A stretch of 64,000 nt of DNA from an uncultured Oscillibacter sp. (GCA_910583785.1 CAJTZK010000007.1:1-64000), one strand, 5' to 3'. Positions 16,514 to 24,637 are shown, numbered from the stretch's first letter. The notes: generated by a model from the sequence alone, not told the origin. A program made the numbers and translations.

Positions 16514-17599
16514 TCAATAGGTCCCGGCGGGGATGGTATAGGCGCTGTAGTAGGGGGAGGACTCCAGCAGGGCGTTGGTGTGCTCCTCATCCAGGCTGAC
16601 CAGGTACACGGGGCCGCTGGTGGCCAGGTCCACGATGGCGGTGGTGGGCGCTCCGGCCACTACGAAGGCCGCGTCGATCTTTTTGTCCTTCAGGCTGTCC
16701 GCGCTGTCGCCGAAGCCCTGGTACACCGGGCTGATGCCGGAGTCGGGGTCGATGTCATAGGCGCCCAGCACGTCCACGGCGTTGAACCACACGCCGGAAC
16801 CCCGGTCGCCGATGGAGACGGACTTGCCCGCCAGGTCCGCCACGGACTTGATATCGGGGTTGGTGGTGACAATCTGGACCTGCTCCATGTAGAGGGCGGC
16901 CACCACGGAGAAGTTCTCCACCTTGGCGTCGAAGAGGCGCTCGCCGTTGAAGGCGTAGCTCATGACGTCGGACTGGACGAAGCCCAGCTGGATGTCCCCG
17001 GCGGCCAAGTCCTCGATGTTGGCCTTGGAACCGCCGGAGGTCACGGCGGTGACGGAGACGCTGGTATTATTGGAGACATAGCTGGACAGCACGCCGCCGA
17101 AGGCGTAGTAGGTGCCGGACTCGCCGCCGGTTCCGAAGGTCAGGGACTTGGAATCCCCGGAGCCCGCGCCTTCCTTCACGGCAGCGACCTCTTTACCCTT
17201 CTCGGCAAAGTACTTGGCCGCGCCGGGGTGATAGGGCACGGAGGTGACGGAAGAGGCGAAGTCCAGGTCCAGCTCGCCGCCCTTGGCGTGCTGCTCGGTG
17301 ATGGTGGGGATGTTTTCAAAGATGGCGGAGGTCAGGGCGTAGATGTCGTCCTCGGGCACGTCGTCCCGGGCGATGACCACGGCGCCCACGGCCACAGTGT
17401 TGGTGTCCTGGGCCACGGCGGAGTCGCCGGAGCCGCCGGAGTTTCCGGAATCGGCGGGAGCGGAGGCGTCGGCAGGGGCGGAGCTTCCGCCGCCCACGCC
17501 GCCGACTTCGCCGCCCTTGGAGCCGGTATCGCCGCCGCAGGCGGAGAGGAGCATGGCCAGCATGAGGACAGCCATCAGCAGAGAGAATTTCTTTTTCAT
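16514..17599 (-). CDS. TAXI-family TRAP solute-binding lipoprotein with circularly permuted domain order
   Basis: 361 residues. A lipoprotein signal with lipobox LSAC (Cys21) is followed by a Gly/Ser/Ala linker to ~62. Residues ~63-138 carry the segment normally at the TAXI C-terminus: TVAVGAVVIARDDVPEDDIY, AIFENIP, YHPGAAKYFAEKG. After a second linker (~139-152) comes the normal N-terminal start SLTFGTGGESGTYYAFGGVL, then TSGGSKANIEDL, GFVQSDVMSYA, EQVQIVTT, VSIGDRGSGVWFNAVDVLGA, AAFVVAGAPTTAI. The protein ends at IPAGTY, exactly where the moved segment should continue. Both junctions contain GSGDS. The start at 17599 follows an AGGAAGA site. It feeds the downstream permease. Confidence 0.9.
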   Translation of the reverse strand: MKKKFSLLMAVLMLAMLLSACGGDTGSKGGEVGGVGGGSSAPADASAPADSGNSGGSGDSAVAQDTNTVAVGAVVIARDDVPEDDIYALTSAIFENIPTITEQHAKGGELDLDFASSVTSVPYHPGAAKYFAEKGKEVAAVKEGAGSGDSKSLTFGTGGESGTYYAFGGVLSSYVSNNTSVSVTAVTSGGSKANIEDLAAGDIQLGFVQSDVMSYAFNGERLFDAKVENFSVVAALYMEQVQIVTTNPDIKSVADLAGKSVSIGDRGSGVWFNAVDVLGAYDIDPDSGISPVYQGFGDSADSLKDKKIDAAFVVAGAPTTAIVDLATSGPVYLVSLDEEHTNALLESSPYYSAYTIPAGTY

Positions 17600-17701
17600 C
17601 GTTCTTCCTCTTTTCGGGATTGGATTTTGCAAAAGTCAGGAACAACTCCTGCAAGTATGCGGATATCATACCACAAAACGCGCCTTTTTTCAAGGGCGCA
17701 T

Positions 17702-17749
17702 TTTAGCGTAGTAAATAATTTTTGCAAGTTACTATGAATATACTTGCAA
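17702..17749 (-). promoter_or_regulatory. Promoter and dyad upstream of TAXI gene
   Basis: On the minus strand TTGCAA, 16 nt, TAAAAT fits a sigma-A promoter. The -35 box lies in an inverted repeat TTGCAAGT (17722-17729) / ACTTGCAA (17742-17749). A further TGCAAGTAT half site occurs near 17648. A repressor or activator site over -35 is likely; the regulator is unknown. Confidence 0.5.
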
Positions 17750-17879
17750 TCAGGGGCTTTTTTTGTGAAAATTTGAGGGCTCTTTCACCCGAGTGGCTGT
17801 TGTTTTGCACAAAACATTCCAATTTCTGACAGATTATATTGTGTAAAATGGGGGCGGTTTTGTAGAAGGGAGGAAAGAG

Positions 17880-17920
17880 CAAGGATACCGGAAGTGGCGG
17901 AGCCTCTTCCGGTATCCTTG
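17880..17920 (-). terminator. Terminator after RelA/SpoT-domain gene
   Basis: A 15-bp stem (17880-17894/17906-17920) lies 20 bp past the stop codon. The tail is T/C-rich on the minus strand. Confidence 0.75.
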
Positions 17921-17940
17921 GCCGCAGGGCAAACTGGAAT

Positions 17941-19029
17941 TTATTTTGCGGTGGATGATCGCGCTTTTATTACTTTGATTTCGGTTTTATCCTCTGAGAA
18001 TGGAGGGATTTCGATATATTTTTCTACTTCCTGCATGTCAATCCCCAGCTCCCTCCAGGATTCCACATCTACGGAGGAAATGCCGCTCCAATTTTGGTTC
18101 CACGCGGATTCGAAATAGTTCTTGGGATTTTCTAAAAGCATGGAATCCCGCAGGATTGCGACGTATTTATGTTCTTGGTTTGCGGTCCACTGGCGGGCGG
18201 TTTTGGCGGACAATAACTTCCTCAGCTGCTGAAGCGTTTGAATTCCAAAGTTTGAAAGTTCATCGATAATCATGCTGCTATGTTCCGGGAATGCAGTTGA
18301 AAGCTTTTCGGGATCACATTCTTTAAAGTACTCGTCCAGGAATTGCAGCAGCGATGTCGAATCGATGGCGATGCCGCCCAGCTGGCCCTGGGCCGCCTGC
18401 TCCTTCACGCGGGCCGCATAGGAGTCGATTTCCTGGGAAAGCGCACAGAATTCCTGGTCCATCAGTTCCAGGGTTCCGGCCACCAGGTAGAATTTCCGCT
18501 GGATTTCCTTCGGCAGCACCCCCGCGAATTTGTAACTGCGGTCGTGCTCCATCTCCGCCCAGGCGTGCTGGAGCAGGGAGCGTACCTGGATCTCACAGCG
18601 TAGGCCCCGGAACCTGCGGTATTCGCGGAGCTCCGCCCGCGCGGGGCTGAGGGTGGCAACGTAGTGCACGGACAGGTAGCCCACTTTGTCCACGTCCATC
18701 TCCGCCGCCTTATCGCCGGAGTTCTCCGGGTCAACGGAGAATTCCCGCTTGATCAGGCCGCACACCCGTTCCACCTCGGCGGTGGTGTGGGTGATGATGC
18801 GGAGCCCCGCGATGTCCATCATTTCCCCGGGTTCTTTGTAGGGCTTCCGCTCAAATTTTTGGAGGAAGCTGTCCCGGTCCTTCACCCGCCCGTTAACGCT
18901 GTGATAGGGGATGCGCTCCTCCTTTAGCAGCGTTTCGATGAGCTTTTCCAGAGTATTGACCAGTCCCTCGTACTGGTCCCGGTTCTGGTCGTACCATTCC
19001 TGGTATTTCTGCGCGTCCATTTTTTCCAT
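17941..19029 (-). CDS. RelA/SpoT-domain (p)ppGpp synthetase-like protein
   Basis: 362 residues. The nucleotidyltransferase core is at about 45-185: VNGRVKDRDSFLQKF, EMMDIAGLRIITHTTAEVERV, GYLSVHYV and the synthetase signature EIQVRSLLQHAWAEMEHDRSYK. There is no HD hydrolase, TGS or ACT domain, so it belongs with stand-alone small alarmone synthetase-like proteins. The ~150-residue C-terminal extension is longer than usual and unrecognised. It presumably transfers pyrophosphate from ATP to GDP/GTP, though some relatives act on tRNA or ATP. It is monocistronic with its own terminator. Confidence 0.82.
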   Translation of the reverse strand: MEKMDAQKYQEWYDQNRDQYEGLVNTLEKLIETLLKEERIPYHSVNGRVKDRDSFLQKFERKPYKEPGEMMDIAGLRIITHTTAEVERVCGLIKREFSVDPENSGDKAAEMDVDKVGYLSVHYVATLSPARAELREYRRFRGLRCEIQVRSLLQHAWAEMEHDRSYKFAGVLPKEIQRKFYLVAGTLELMDQEFCALSQEIDSYAARVKEQAAQGQLGGIAIDSTSLLQFLDEYFKECDPEKLSTAFPEHSSMIIDELSNFGIQTLQQLRKLLSAKTARQWTANQEHKYVAILRDSMLLENPKNYFESAWNQNWSGISSVDVESWRELGIDMQEVEKYIEIPPFSEDKTEIKVIKARSSTAK

Positions 19030-19118
19030 AGCGGTACCTCTTTCTCTAATGGGGGTTCACGAGCAGTCCGGCGTCCAATGGGGAGCCCGGGCGTGCCGCC
19101 GGAGGGCCTGGAAGAGCG

Positions 19119-19150
19119 GCAGGGGCCGTCCCAGAAGGAGCGGCCCCTGC
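19119..19150 (-). terminator. Terminator after CBS-domain gene
   Basis: GC-rich stem GGCAGGGGCCG/CGGCCCCTGC downstream of the CBS gene stop codon at 19167. Confidence 0.65.
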
Positions 19151-19166
19151 TTGAGGGTTTAAGGGT

Positions 19167-19601
19167 TTATACAATCTTCCGGAGGGCTGGGGCGGCCTCC
19201 TTCTCCTCCGCCAGGCAGCGGATGATGTCCTGGCGGGTGACGATGCCAATGAAGCTGTTCAGGTCGTCCACCACGGGGACGAAATTGTGCCGGACAATGG
19301 TATCCAGCAGCTCGTCCACGGAGGCGGTGATGCGGACGGAGGGATTTTCCCGGAGAATATCCCGGACGTGAAGCCGCTCCAATTCTTTTAATGAGCAGGG
19401 ACAGGGGGTGCCCTCGTCGGGGAGGAGCCGCCAGAGGAAGTCCCCCTCGCTGACGGTGCCCACATACTGGCCCTTGCGGTTGATGACGGGGACGGCGCTG
19501 CGGCCATGGTGCCGGAGTTTCTCCAGGCCCTGGCGCATGGTGTTGTCGTCATACAGATAGGCGACGCGGTGCTTCGGCGTCAGAAGGTAAGCAATATTCA
19601 C
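19167..19601 (-). CDS. CBS-domain pair protein
   Basis: 144 residues forming one Bateman module. CBS1 is about residues 5-60 (AVPVINRKGQYVGTVSEGDFLWRL), CBS2 about 77-135 (FVPVVDDLNSFIGIVTRQDIIRCL). There is no attached enzyme or channel domain. Such stand-alone modules bind adenosyl nucleotides and regulate partners; nothing here shows which partner. No operon neighbour: the terminator lies downstream and ~350 bp of non-coding sequence upstream. Confidence 0.85.
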   Translation of the reverse strand: MNIAYLLTPKHRVAYLYDDNTMRQGLEKLRHHGRSAVPVINRKGQYVGTVSEGDFLWRLLPDEGTPCPCSLKELERLHVRDILRENPSVRITASVDELLDTIVRHNFVPVVDDLNSFIGIVTRQDIIRCLAEEKEAAPALRKIV

Positions 19602-19957
19602 GATGATGCCTCATTTCTGCTGGGCAGGCGGGCGGCCCCGCCTGGGTTGTAATGGGGTGGAGTGTATATCTATAATATACAGGAAGGGCTTGGGAAAATG
19701 GTGAACAGTTTATGAAATCTACCTAGAAATTCCGCCCTGGGCGGAAGCGGCTGAGGCGCAAGGGATTACCGGAGCGGGGACGCCGGGGTTTGATTCCGCC
19801 GGGGGAAAAACGGAACAGGGCCAGCCTGGCGGCTGGCCCTGAACCTTATTGTTTGGAAGATTGGATGAAAAGAAGTTTTGTCTCTTGCAAGTATTAAGAT
19901 ACAGGAGAGTTGTTAAGGAAACCAGCGTCAATTGTTACAAAAGTCTTAAATCTTATG
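19602..19957. other. 356-bp intergenic region with a hairpin
   Basis: No gene seen. A stem AGGGCCAGCC/GGCTGGCCCT with a 4-nt loop lies near 19817-19842 and probably terminates leftward tadA transcription. A/T-rich sequence near 19660-19690 (TATAATATAC-like) may hold the CBS gene promoter. Confidence 0.5.
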
Positions 19958-20410
19958 TCAACCAATGTCCGGCCGGAGATGGCGGAAAAAGCTGGAAAGG
20001 ACTTCCTGGCACTCCTCCCCCAGCACGCCGCCCACCAGGGCGGGAGAGTGGGGGAAGCCCTCCATAAAGAGGTTGGTCACCCCGCCGCAGGCCCCAAAGG
20101 CCCGGTCCCGGGCCCCGAACCAGACCCGGCGGATGCGGGCGTTGAGAATGGCCCCGGCGCACATGGGGCAGGGCTCCAGGGTGACGTAGAGCTCACAGTC
20201 CTCCAGGCGCCAGGAGCCCAGGGCCTGGTTGGCCTGGGCGATGGCCTCCATCTCGGCGTGGGAGGCGGCGGAGCGCTTCTCCTCGCGCTGGTTCCGGCCC
20301 CGGCCGACGACCAGGCCCTCCCGGACGATGACGCAGCCCACGGGGACCTCCCCGGCGGCGGCGGCCTCCCGGGCCAGGGCCAGGGCCTGCCTCATAAAAA
20401 TTTCCTGCAT
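19958..20410 (-). CDS. tadA: tRNA-specific adenosine deaminase
   Basis: Deaminates A34 to inosine in tRNA-Arg(ACG). 150 residues with the deaminase signature SHAEMEAIAQAN (zinc His and catalytic Glu) and the zinc cysteines in VTLEPCPMCAGAIL. FGACGGVTNLF fits TadA rather than cytidine deaminase. The start at 20410 follows GGAGGG; the upstream ORF extension has no ribosome site. It is transcribed away from the yaaL-bofA pair across a shared promoter region, a gene order common in Clostridia. Confidence 0.93.
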   Translation of the reverse strand: MQEIFMRQALALAREAAAAGEVPVGCVIVREGLVVGRGRNQREEKRSAASHAEMEAIAQANQALGSWRLEDCELYVTLEPCPMCAGAILNARIRRVWFGARDRAFGACGGVTNLFMEGFPHSPALVGGVLGEECQEVLSSFFRHLRPDIG

Positions 20411-20451
20411 AGGGAACCCTCCTGTATGAAACCTGGCATATTTGTCCAGAC

Positions 20452-20479
20452 TTGCCATATCATAATAAGGTATTATACA
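20452..20479 (+). promoter_or_regulatory. Putative promoter of yaaL-bofA
   Basis: TTGCCA (20452-20457), 16 nt, TATACA (20474-20479), then GGAGGG and the ATG. The -10 region is close to the ribosome site, so the leader would be very short. Confidence 0.4.
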
Positions 20480-20493
20480 GGAGGGACAACGCT

Positions 20494-20751
20494 ATGAAAA
20501 CTACTTTTTTCAAAAAAGGCAGGCCGGACCCGGAGCTGCTGGCCCTGCGGGCGGAGCTCCAAAGCGCCCAGGGGGACCTGTCCCTGGCCTACCGGAAGTT
20601 TGACCAGGCGGTGGACCCGGAGCTGGTGGAATCCTGCATTTATCAGATCAAGGCGGAGAAGGCCCGCTGCAATTACCTTATCCGGGCCATCAAGGAACGG
20701 AGCCCGGAGAGCTTCCTGCCCCGGCTGGAGGGGGACGCGGTATGGACTTAA
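20494..20751 (+). CDS. yaaL: YaaL-like DUF2508 family protein
   Basis: 85 residues, highly charged and helical (PELLALRAELQSAQGDLSLAYRKFDQAVDPELVESCIYQIKAEKARCNYLIRAIKE, shown in parts). The pattern fits DUF2508/YaaL, which in Bacillus lies between recR and bofA. It overlaps the bofA start by 10 nt, so the two are translationally coupled. The function is unknown. Confidence 0.7.
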   Translation: MKTTFFKKGRPDPELLALRAELQSAQGDLSLAYRKFDQAVDPELVESCIYQIKAEKARCNYLIRAIKERSPESFLPRLEGDAVWT

Positions 20752-21005
20752 ACCAAAAGATCATCGCCGCCCTGCTGGCGGGATTCTTCCTCATCGCCTT
20801 GCTGCGGGTGTTCAGCGCGCCGCTGAAGCTGGCGGTGAAGCTGCTGGCCAACACCCTCCTGGGCTTCCTGGCCCTCTGGGCGGTGAACGCCACCGCCGGG
20901 GTGACGGGCATCGCCCTGGGAATGAACATCTGGAACGCCCTGGTGATCGGAGTCCTGGGGCTTCCGGGGTTTGTCCTGCTGCTGCTGGTCCAATGGGTGC
21001 TGTAG
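20742..21005 (+). CDS. bofA: BofA-family pro-sigmaK processing inhibitor-like protein
   Basis: 87 residues with two or three hydrophobic segments (IIAALLAGFFLIALLRVF; LLANTLLGFLALWAVN; ALVIGVLGLPGFVLLLL). The GLPGFVLLLL C-terminal motif is typical of BofA. In Bacillus BofA sits in the mother-cell forespore-engulfing membrane and holds the SpoIVFB protease inactive; a like role here is inference. The YaaL neighbour supports the call. Confidence 0.85.
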   Translation: MDLNQKIIAALLAGFFLIALLRVFSAPLKLAVKLLANTLLGFLALWAVNATAGVTGIALGMNIWNALVIGVLGLPGFVLLLLVQWVL

Positions 21006-21021
21006 GGAGGTACATAGGGTC

Positions 21022-21046
21022 CGGCCCCTTGGGGGCCAGCTTTTTA
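21022..21046 (+). terminator. Terminator after bofA
   Basis: GGCCCC-TTG-GGGGCC stem followed by CAGCTTTTT. Confidence 0.85.
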
Positions 21047-21140
21047 TCTCCGGAATTTAAAATAGAACTTTAGATTTTTTTAGAACAAGAGAGAAAACAA
21101 GAGAAATCATTCGTATATTCGGCGTCAATGAAAAACCTGG

Positions 21141-21190
21141 TTGACATAGACGGGGAGACGTGGTATAAATAACCTTGCTCCGCAAGGGGC
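21141..21190 (+). promoter_or_regulatory. Promoter and leader hairpin of rplM-rpsI
   Basis: TTGACA (21141-21146), 17 nt, TATAAA (21164-21169) is a near-consensus sigma-A promoter. The leader starts with a CCTTGC-TCC-GCAAGG hairpin (about 21173-21187), placed as an L13-type autoregulatory leader would be. The regulation itself is inference. Confidence 0.65.
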
Positions 21191-21238
21191 TCTTAATTTG
21201 TGAGACCAATTGGAAACTATACTGATGGAGGAACGACC

Positions 21239-21670
21239 ATGTCCACTTTTATGGCAAATAAGGCCAACATTGAGCGCAAGTGGTACATCCTGGATGCCGC
21301 CGGAAAGCCCCTTGGCAAGACCGCCGTCCGGGCCGCCGACCTGCTGCGCGGCAAGAACAAGACCACGTTCACGCCCCACGCCGACTGCGGAGATAATGTG
21401 ATCATCATCAACGCGGGAAAAGCGGTCCTCACGGGGAAGAAGGGCGAGCAGAAGATCTACCGTACCCACTCCGGCTGGGTGGGCGGCCTCAAGGAGACCC
21501 CCTACCGCATCCTGATGCAGGAGAAGCCCGAGGTGGCCATGCGCGTGGCCGTCCGCGGCATGATGCCCAAGAACACCGTGGCGAAGGATTCCCTGAAGCG
21601 CCTGCACATCTATGCTGGCGCGGAGCACAAGCAGCAGGCCCAGAAGCCCATTGCCCTGGACGCTGAATAA
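21239..21670 (+). CDS. rplM: 50S ribosomal protein L13
   Basis: 143 residues. Family signatures: KWYILDAAGKPLGKTAVRAADLLRGKNK (in parts), GDNVIIINAGKAVLTGKK, YRTHSGWVGGLKE, AVRGMMPKNTVAKDSLKRLHIYAG. The ATG at 21239 follows TGGAGGAACG. First gene of the standard rplM-rpsI operon. Confidence 0.97.
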   Translation: MSTFMANKANIERKWYILDAAGKPLGKTAVRAADLLRGKNKTTFTPHADCGDNVIIINAGKAVLTGKKGEQKIYRTHSGWVGGLKETPYRILMQEKPEVAMRVAVRGMMPKNTVAKDSLKRLHIYAGAEHKQQAQKPIALDAE

Positions 21671-21684
21671 GGAGGAAGAAGCGT

Positions 21685-22089
21685 ATGTATCAGTCTAAGA
21701 AGCCCTATCTGTACGGTACCGGACGCCGGAAGTCCTCCGTCGCCCGGGTCCACCTGTTCCCCGGCGGAACCGGAAGCATTACCATTAACGGCCGGGACAT
21801 CGACGATTACTTTGGCCTGGAGACCCTGAAAATGGTGGTCCGCCAGCCCCTGGAAGCCACGGGGAATACCGGGAAGATGGACATCGTGGCCACGGTCTCC
21901 GGCGGCGGCGTCACCGGACAGGCCGGCGCCCTGCGCCACGGCATTGCCCGCGCCCTGCTGCTGGCCAGCGAGGACAACCGTCCCATCCTGAAGAAGGCCG
22001 GGTTCCTGACCCGCGATCCCCGTATGAAGGAACGGAAGAAGTACGGCCTCAAGGCCGCCCGCCGGGCTCCTCAGTTCTCCAAGCGCTGA
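21685..22089 (+). CDS. rpsI: 30S ribosomal protein S9
   Basis: 134 residues. YGTGRRKSSVARVHLFPG at the N-terminus, GGGVTGQAGALRHGIARAL, LTRDPRMKERKKYGLKAARR and the universal SKR terminus that reaches the ribosomal P site. GGAGGAAG precedes the ATG, 15 nt after the rplM stop. Confidence 0.97.
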   Translation: MYQSKKPYLYGTGRRKSSVARVHLFPGGTGSITINGRDIDDYFGLETLKMVVRQPLEATGNTGKMDIVATVSGGGVTGQAGALRHGIARALLLASEDNRPILKKAGFLTRDPRMKERKKYGLKAARRAPQFSKR

Positions 22090-22120
22090 GTTTCCCAAGC
22101 GGACGCTTATACGGATTCCA

Positions 22121-22153
22121 ACAGCGGGACCTCCAAGGAGGTCCCGCTGTTTT
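22121..22153 (+). terminator. Terminator of rplM-rpsI operon
   Basis: A 14-bp stem (22121-22134/22137-22150) followed by TTTT. It also serves the converging coat-protein gene. Confidence 0.88.
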
Positions 22154-22158
22154 CGCGC

Positions 22159-22878
22159 TCAGCAAAAGCCCTTTTCGCCGTTTTCCTGGAGGAAGTGCTC
22201 ACAGAGCTCCCGCTGCCGGGTGTCGTAGAACTCCATATATTTCAGGGCGTAGATGTCGCAGAGGATGTAACGCTGGCGTCCCGCCTGGTAGATGATGAAG
22301 TAATCGTTACCCACCTCGTGGAGGATGCCCTCCCAGACCATGGTGCCCTGGGTGCCGATGAGGAGGGTGGCCGCCACGAAATTCCCCCGGTTCCGCAGGA
22401 GCATGGCCTTTAGGGAGCCCAGGAATGCCTCGCCAGTACTGGTGGGGGCCTCAATGACCTCGGCGGGCTGGTGGTTCTGGAGGTCCAGGTCGCCCGTGCT
22501 GCCCGCGAACTCGTTGTGGGCGGGATGCCGGGAGGCCGGGCGGACCGCCGGGAGGGAAGCGGAAGCCGCCGGGACAGGGGCGGGACTTGCCGGGAGAGGA
22601 ACGGGGGACGCCGGAGCCGGGGCAGAACCTGCCGGGGAGGACCCTGTTGGGGCGGAAGCTGCCGGGCCCGTGGACCCGGAGGGAGACGCCGGGGCGGCGG
22701 AGGGCGCTGCTCCCGAGGGGACGCCTGGGAACTGGAAGGCCGGGGGCGCGTCGGCGGGCATAGGGGCGGCGGGATACTGGAACGCCGCCGGGGACTCCGG
22801 GGCGGAGCCGGGCCGGGGGGCGCTGATCTCGGTGGACCAGTCCGTAATGGGCGGGGACATGCGCTGTGTGTTGGGCAT
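22159..22878 (-). CDS. GerQ-like spore-coat protein with Pro/Ala-rich N-terminus
   Basis: 239 residues in two parts. Residues 1-~120 are low-complexity Pro/Ala/Ser, likely disordered. Residues ~140-225 form a GerQ-like domain: AFLGSLKAMLLRNRGNFVAATLLIG, WEGILHEVGNDYFIIYQ, ILCDIYALKYMEFYD. GerQ is a coat protein cross-linked by transglutaminase and needed for localising cortex hydrolase in Bacillus; the extended N-terminus is unusual. The start at 22878 follows GAGAGG; an in-frame GTG three codons earlier is the alternative. Confidence 0.72.
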   Translation of the reverse strand: MPNTQRMSPPITDWSTEISAPRPGSAPESPAAFQYPAAPMPADAPPAFQFPGVPSGAAPSAAPASPSGSTGPAASAPTGSSPAGSAPAPASPVPLPASPAPVPAASASLPAVRPASRHPAHNEFAGSTGDLDLQNHQPAEVIEAPTSTGEAFLGSLKAMLLRNRGNFVAATLLIGTQGTMVWEGILHEVGNDYFIIYQAGRQRYILCDIYALKYMEFYDTRQRELCEHFLQENGEKGFC

Positions 22879-23012
22879 GATGGACACCTCTCAAGTTTTG
22901 TAGTACGCGTCGGTAGAGTTATATAAATTATGTAAAAAAGAAAGAGCGCCGCCCTACCGGAGCCGGGCGCCGCCTGGATATCCTTTTTTCTCAAAATACA
23001 AAAGAAAGAAGG

Positions 23013-23282
23013 ATGAATATGCAAGATTCCGAAACCATGGCCAATATGATGAAAGACATGACCCAGTACATCATGATGCCGAAAATAAGATACGCCCAGG
23101 GCGTGGGTACGTATGTCTCGTATGACATCGCAGCCTATGACTGCTTTGCGCGTGACATCGTGGCCCTCGTCCCGGACGTAACTGCGGATCGAGATACCGC
23201 CCTGCATATCGTCGGACAGCTCAACAAGCATCAGCTCTCACCCATCCACTTGAATGACGCCATCCTGGATATGCTGAAATAG
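23013..23282 (+). CDS. Small conserved protein, DUF6514-like
   Basis: 89 residues. The second half, DRDTALHIVGQLNKHQLSPIHLNDAILDML (in parts), has the pattern of a small clostridial family in which a short acidic beta segment (TYVSYDIAAYDCFARDIVALVPDVTAD) precedes an LNxxQLSPxHLxDxxxD helix. I recall this as DUF6514 but cannot confirm it. AAAGAAGGATGA supplies the ribosome site. Function unknown; a possible sporulation link is not supported by sequence. Confidence 0.6.
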   Translation: MNMQDSETMANMMKDMTQYIMMPKIRYAQGVGTYVSYDIAAYDCFARDIVALVPDVTADRDTALHIVGQLNKHQLSPIHLNDAILDMLK

Positions 23283-23342
23283 TATTCCACACAGCCGGAG
23301 CGGCTATGCGCCGGGCGGGAGTAACGGCTCCTGCCCGGTGCT

Positions 23343-23450
23343 TTTTAGTATAATATAATTCCATAATGATATAAATCCACATTTTCCACAAAATATACTT
23401 ATGGAATTATACTATACTTCCATAAGTATCCAGTATAATTTCCATACTTT
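23343..23450 (+). promoter_or_regulatory. Operator-promoter region of RHH gene
   Basis: A/T-rich region with a perfect 10-bp inverted repeat ACTTATGGAA (23397-23406) / TTCCATAAGT (23418-23427). Further TTCCAT half sites lie near 23358 and 23441. TATAAT-like hexamers overlap. The layout suits autoregulation by the downstream ribbon-helix-helix protein. Confidence 0.55.
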
Positions 23451-23467
23451 GAAATGAGGTGTGGGAA

Positions 23468-23656
23468 TTGGCAAACCCAAAAGCACAGCAGGAAGCGACC
23501 GCCCGGTATAACAAAAAGTCTTATGATCGGATCGATGTTATTGTACCAAAAGGAAAGCGTCGAATTATAGCGGATTTTGCGAAAAGCAAAGGAATGTCCA
23601 CAAATAAATTCATCAATGAGGCCATAAAAAGGGCAATGGAAGCAGAGGACGCCTAA
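23468..23656 (+). CDS. Ribbon-helix-helix (Arc-type) DNA-binding protein
   Basis: 62 residues from a TTG start with GAGGTG 6 nt upstream. YDRIDVIVPKGKRRIIADFAKSKGMSTNKFINEAIKRAM reads as beta-strand, helix, turn (SxNKF), helix, as in Arc/MetJ-type regulators. The basic N-terminus NPKAQQEATARYNKK precedes it. No toxin partner is adjacent, so this looks like a solitary autoregulator. Low GC compared with neighbours suggests recent transfer. Confidence 0.8.
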   Translation: MANPKAQQEATARYNKKSYDRIDVIVPKGKRRIIADFAKSKGMSTNKFINEAIKRAMEAEDA

Positions 23657-23903
23657 GAGGCGTCCTCTGCTCACATGGACCTTGATTTTATCGTAGGTTT
23701 TACATTTTGCTTTGGGCCAAAATGGGTAAAAGGAAATCCCCCCGATTTCAGTACGACTGTAAAAAGTCAATGAAACGCAAAGGCACCCTGTTTGATATAT
23801 GCCGCAACGCAAAATGGTTTTGTTAAAAAAGTACAAGCATCTTTCTAAGACTAACCGCATATTCTTCAACAGGCTAAGCGGAGAGGCGGATCCGCCCAAT
23901 ATC

Positions 23904-24122
23904 TTAAGCTTTGATTTGTTCCGGCTCTGATTTTGTTTCGGGGCTATCAGTTTCACCCGTCATATTTCGGGGTTCATTCTCATAAGTATGGTTTGTATTC
24001 CTTTTTGCTTTCCGCTTTGGCAGAAACCGCCAAATTATTGGATATAATTTTGAAATAGCCAGCAAGATAGAAAGAGAAAGGGATACGATACTCAGTATTT
24101 CCACAAGCAGAGTTATTTCCAC
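23904..24122 (-). CDS. Small single-pass membrane protein
   Basis: 72 residues from a GTG start with AAGGAGG 8 nt upstream. One hydrophobic helix (LLVEILSIVSLSLSILLAISKLY) is followed by a basic patch (KRKAKRN) and a charged hydrophilic tail ending EQIKA. Positive-inside suggests the tail is cytoplasmic. The topology resembles small phage or plasmid accessory proteins; no family is recognised. Confidence 0.55.
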   Translation of the reverse strand: MEITLLVEILSIVSLSLSILLAISKLYPIIWRFLPKRKAKRNTNHTYENEPRNMTGETDSPETKSEPEQIKA

Positions 24123-24637
24123 TTTTCAATCCTCCTTTTTCGACAATGTGCTTGATTTAATGGCTAATGGCGGTCCGCCCTCCTAAATTTATGCGTAACT
24201 AAAAAGCTGTATGACAAAAAAGCCGGACTTAGCCCCGGCTTTCTTGCTTGTGATTGATTTCATCTGCAATTTTACTGTATGCCCTCGGTTTATGACCCTT
24301 GATAGAGTCTGCCGAAAGGTGGGGTTTGTCCGCTGCCTGTATGTACGACAGACCACACATGTCTCATTTGATGAGGACCACCACCGCCAGCAACCACACA
24401 CAAAGGGGGACCGTAGGTATACCAACTATGTTGTTATAAGTAATATTTGATTCGCACGCTTCCGCGCGAGAGCCCTCCTGCTCTCCTATCCAAAACGCAG
24501 TTCTCAACTCATCGTTAAAATCCCCTGGTCGAAAATATAGCAGGATAAAGACCGGGGGTCGCTTCGGCGCCCCCAGCCGATGAACACCGCCCCGCAGAGC
24601 GGGCCGGGGAATTTCGTTAGGTGGTCGGAATTTCAAC
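24123..24637. other. 515-bp region without a convincing gene, left of the prophage
   Basis: Short ORFs on both strands lack ribosome sites. A possible plus-strand terminator AAAGCCGG...CCCGGCTTT lies near 24219-24243. A GC hairpin with GGGGGTCG and GCGCCCCC arms lies near 24554-24575. Two copies of AGGTGGTCGGAA (24620 and 24651) flank the proposed left attachment core. Confidence 0.4.

Noticed and set aside
23399..23956. 185-codon minus-strand ORF across the RHH gene
   Set aside because: Antisense to the RHH gene and its operator; no ribosome site.
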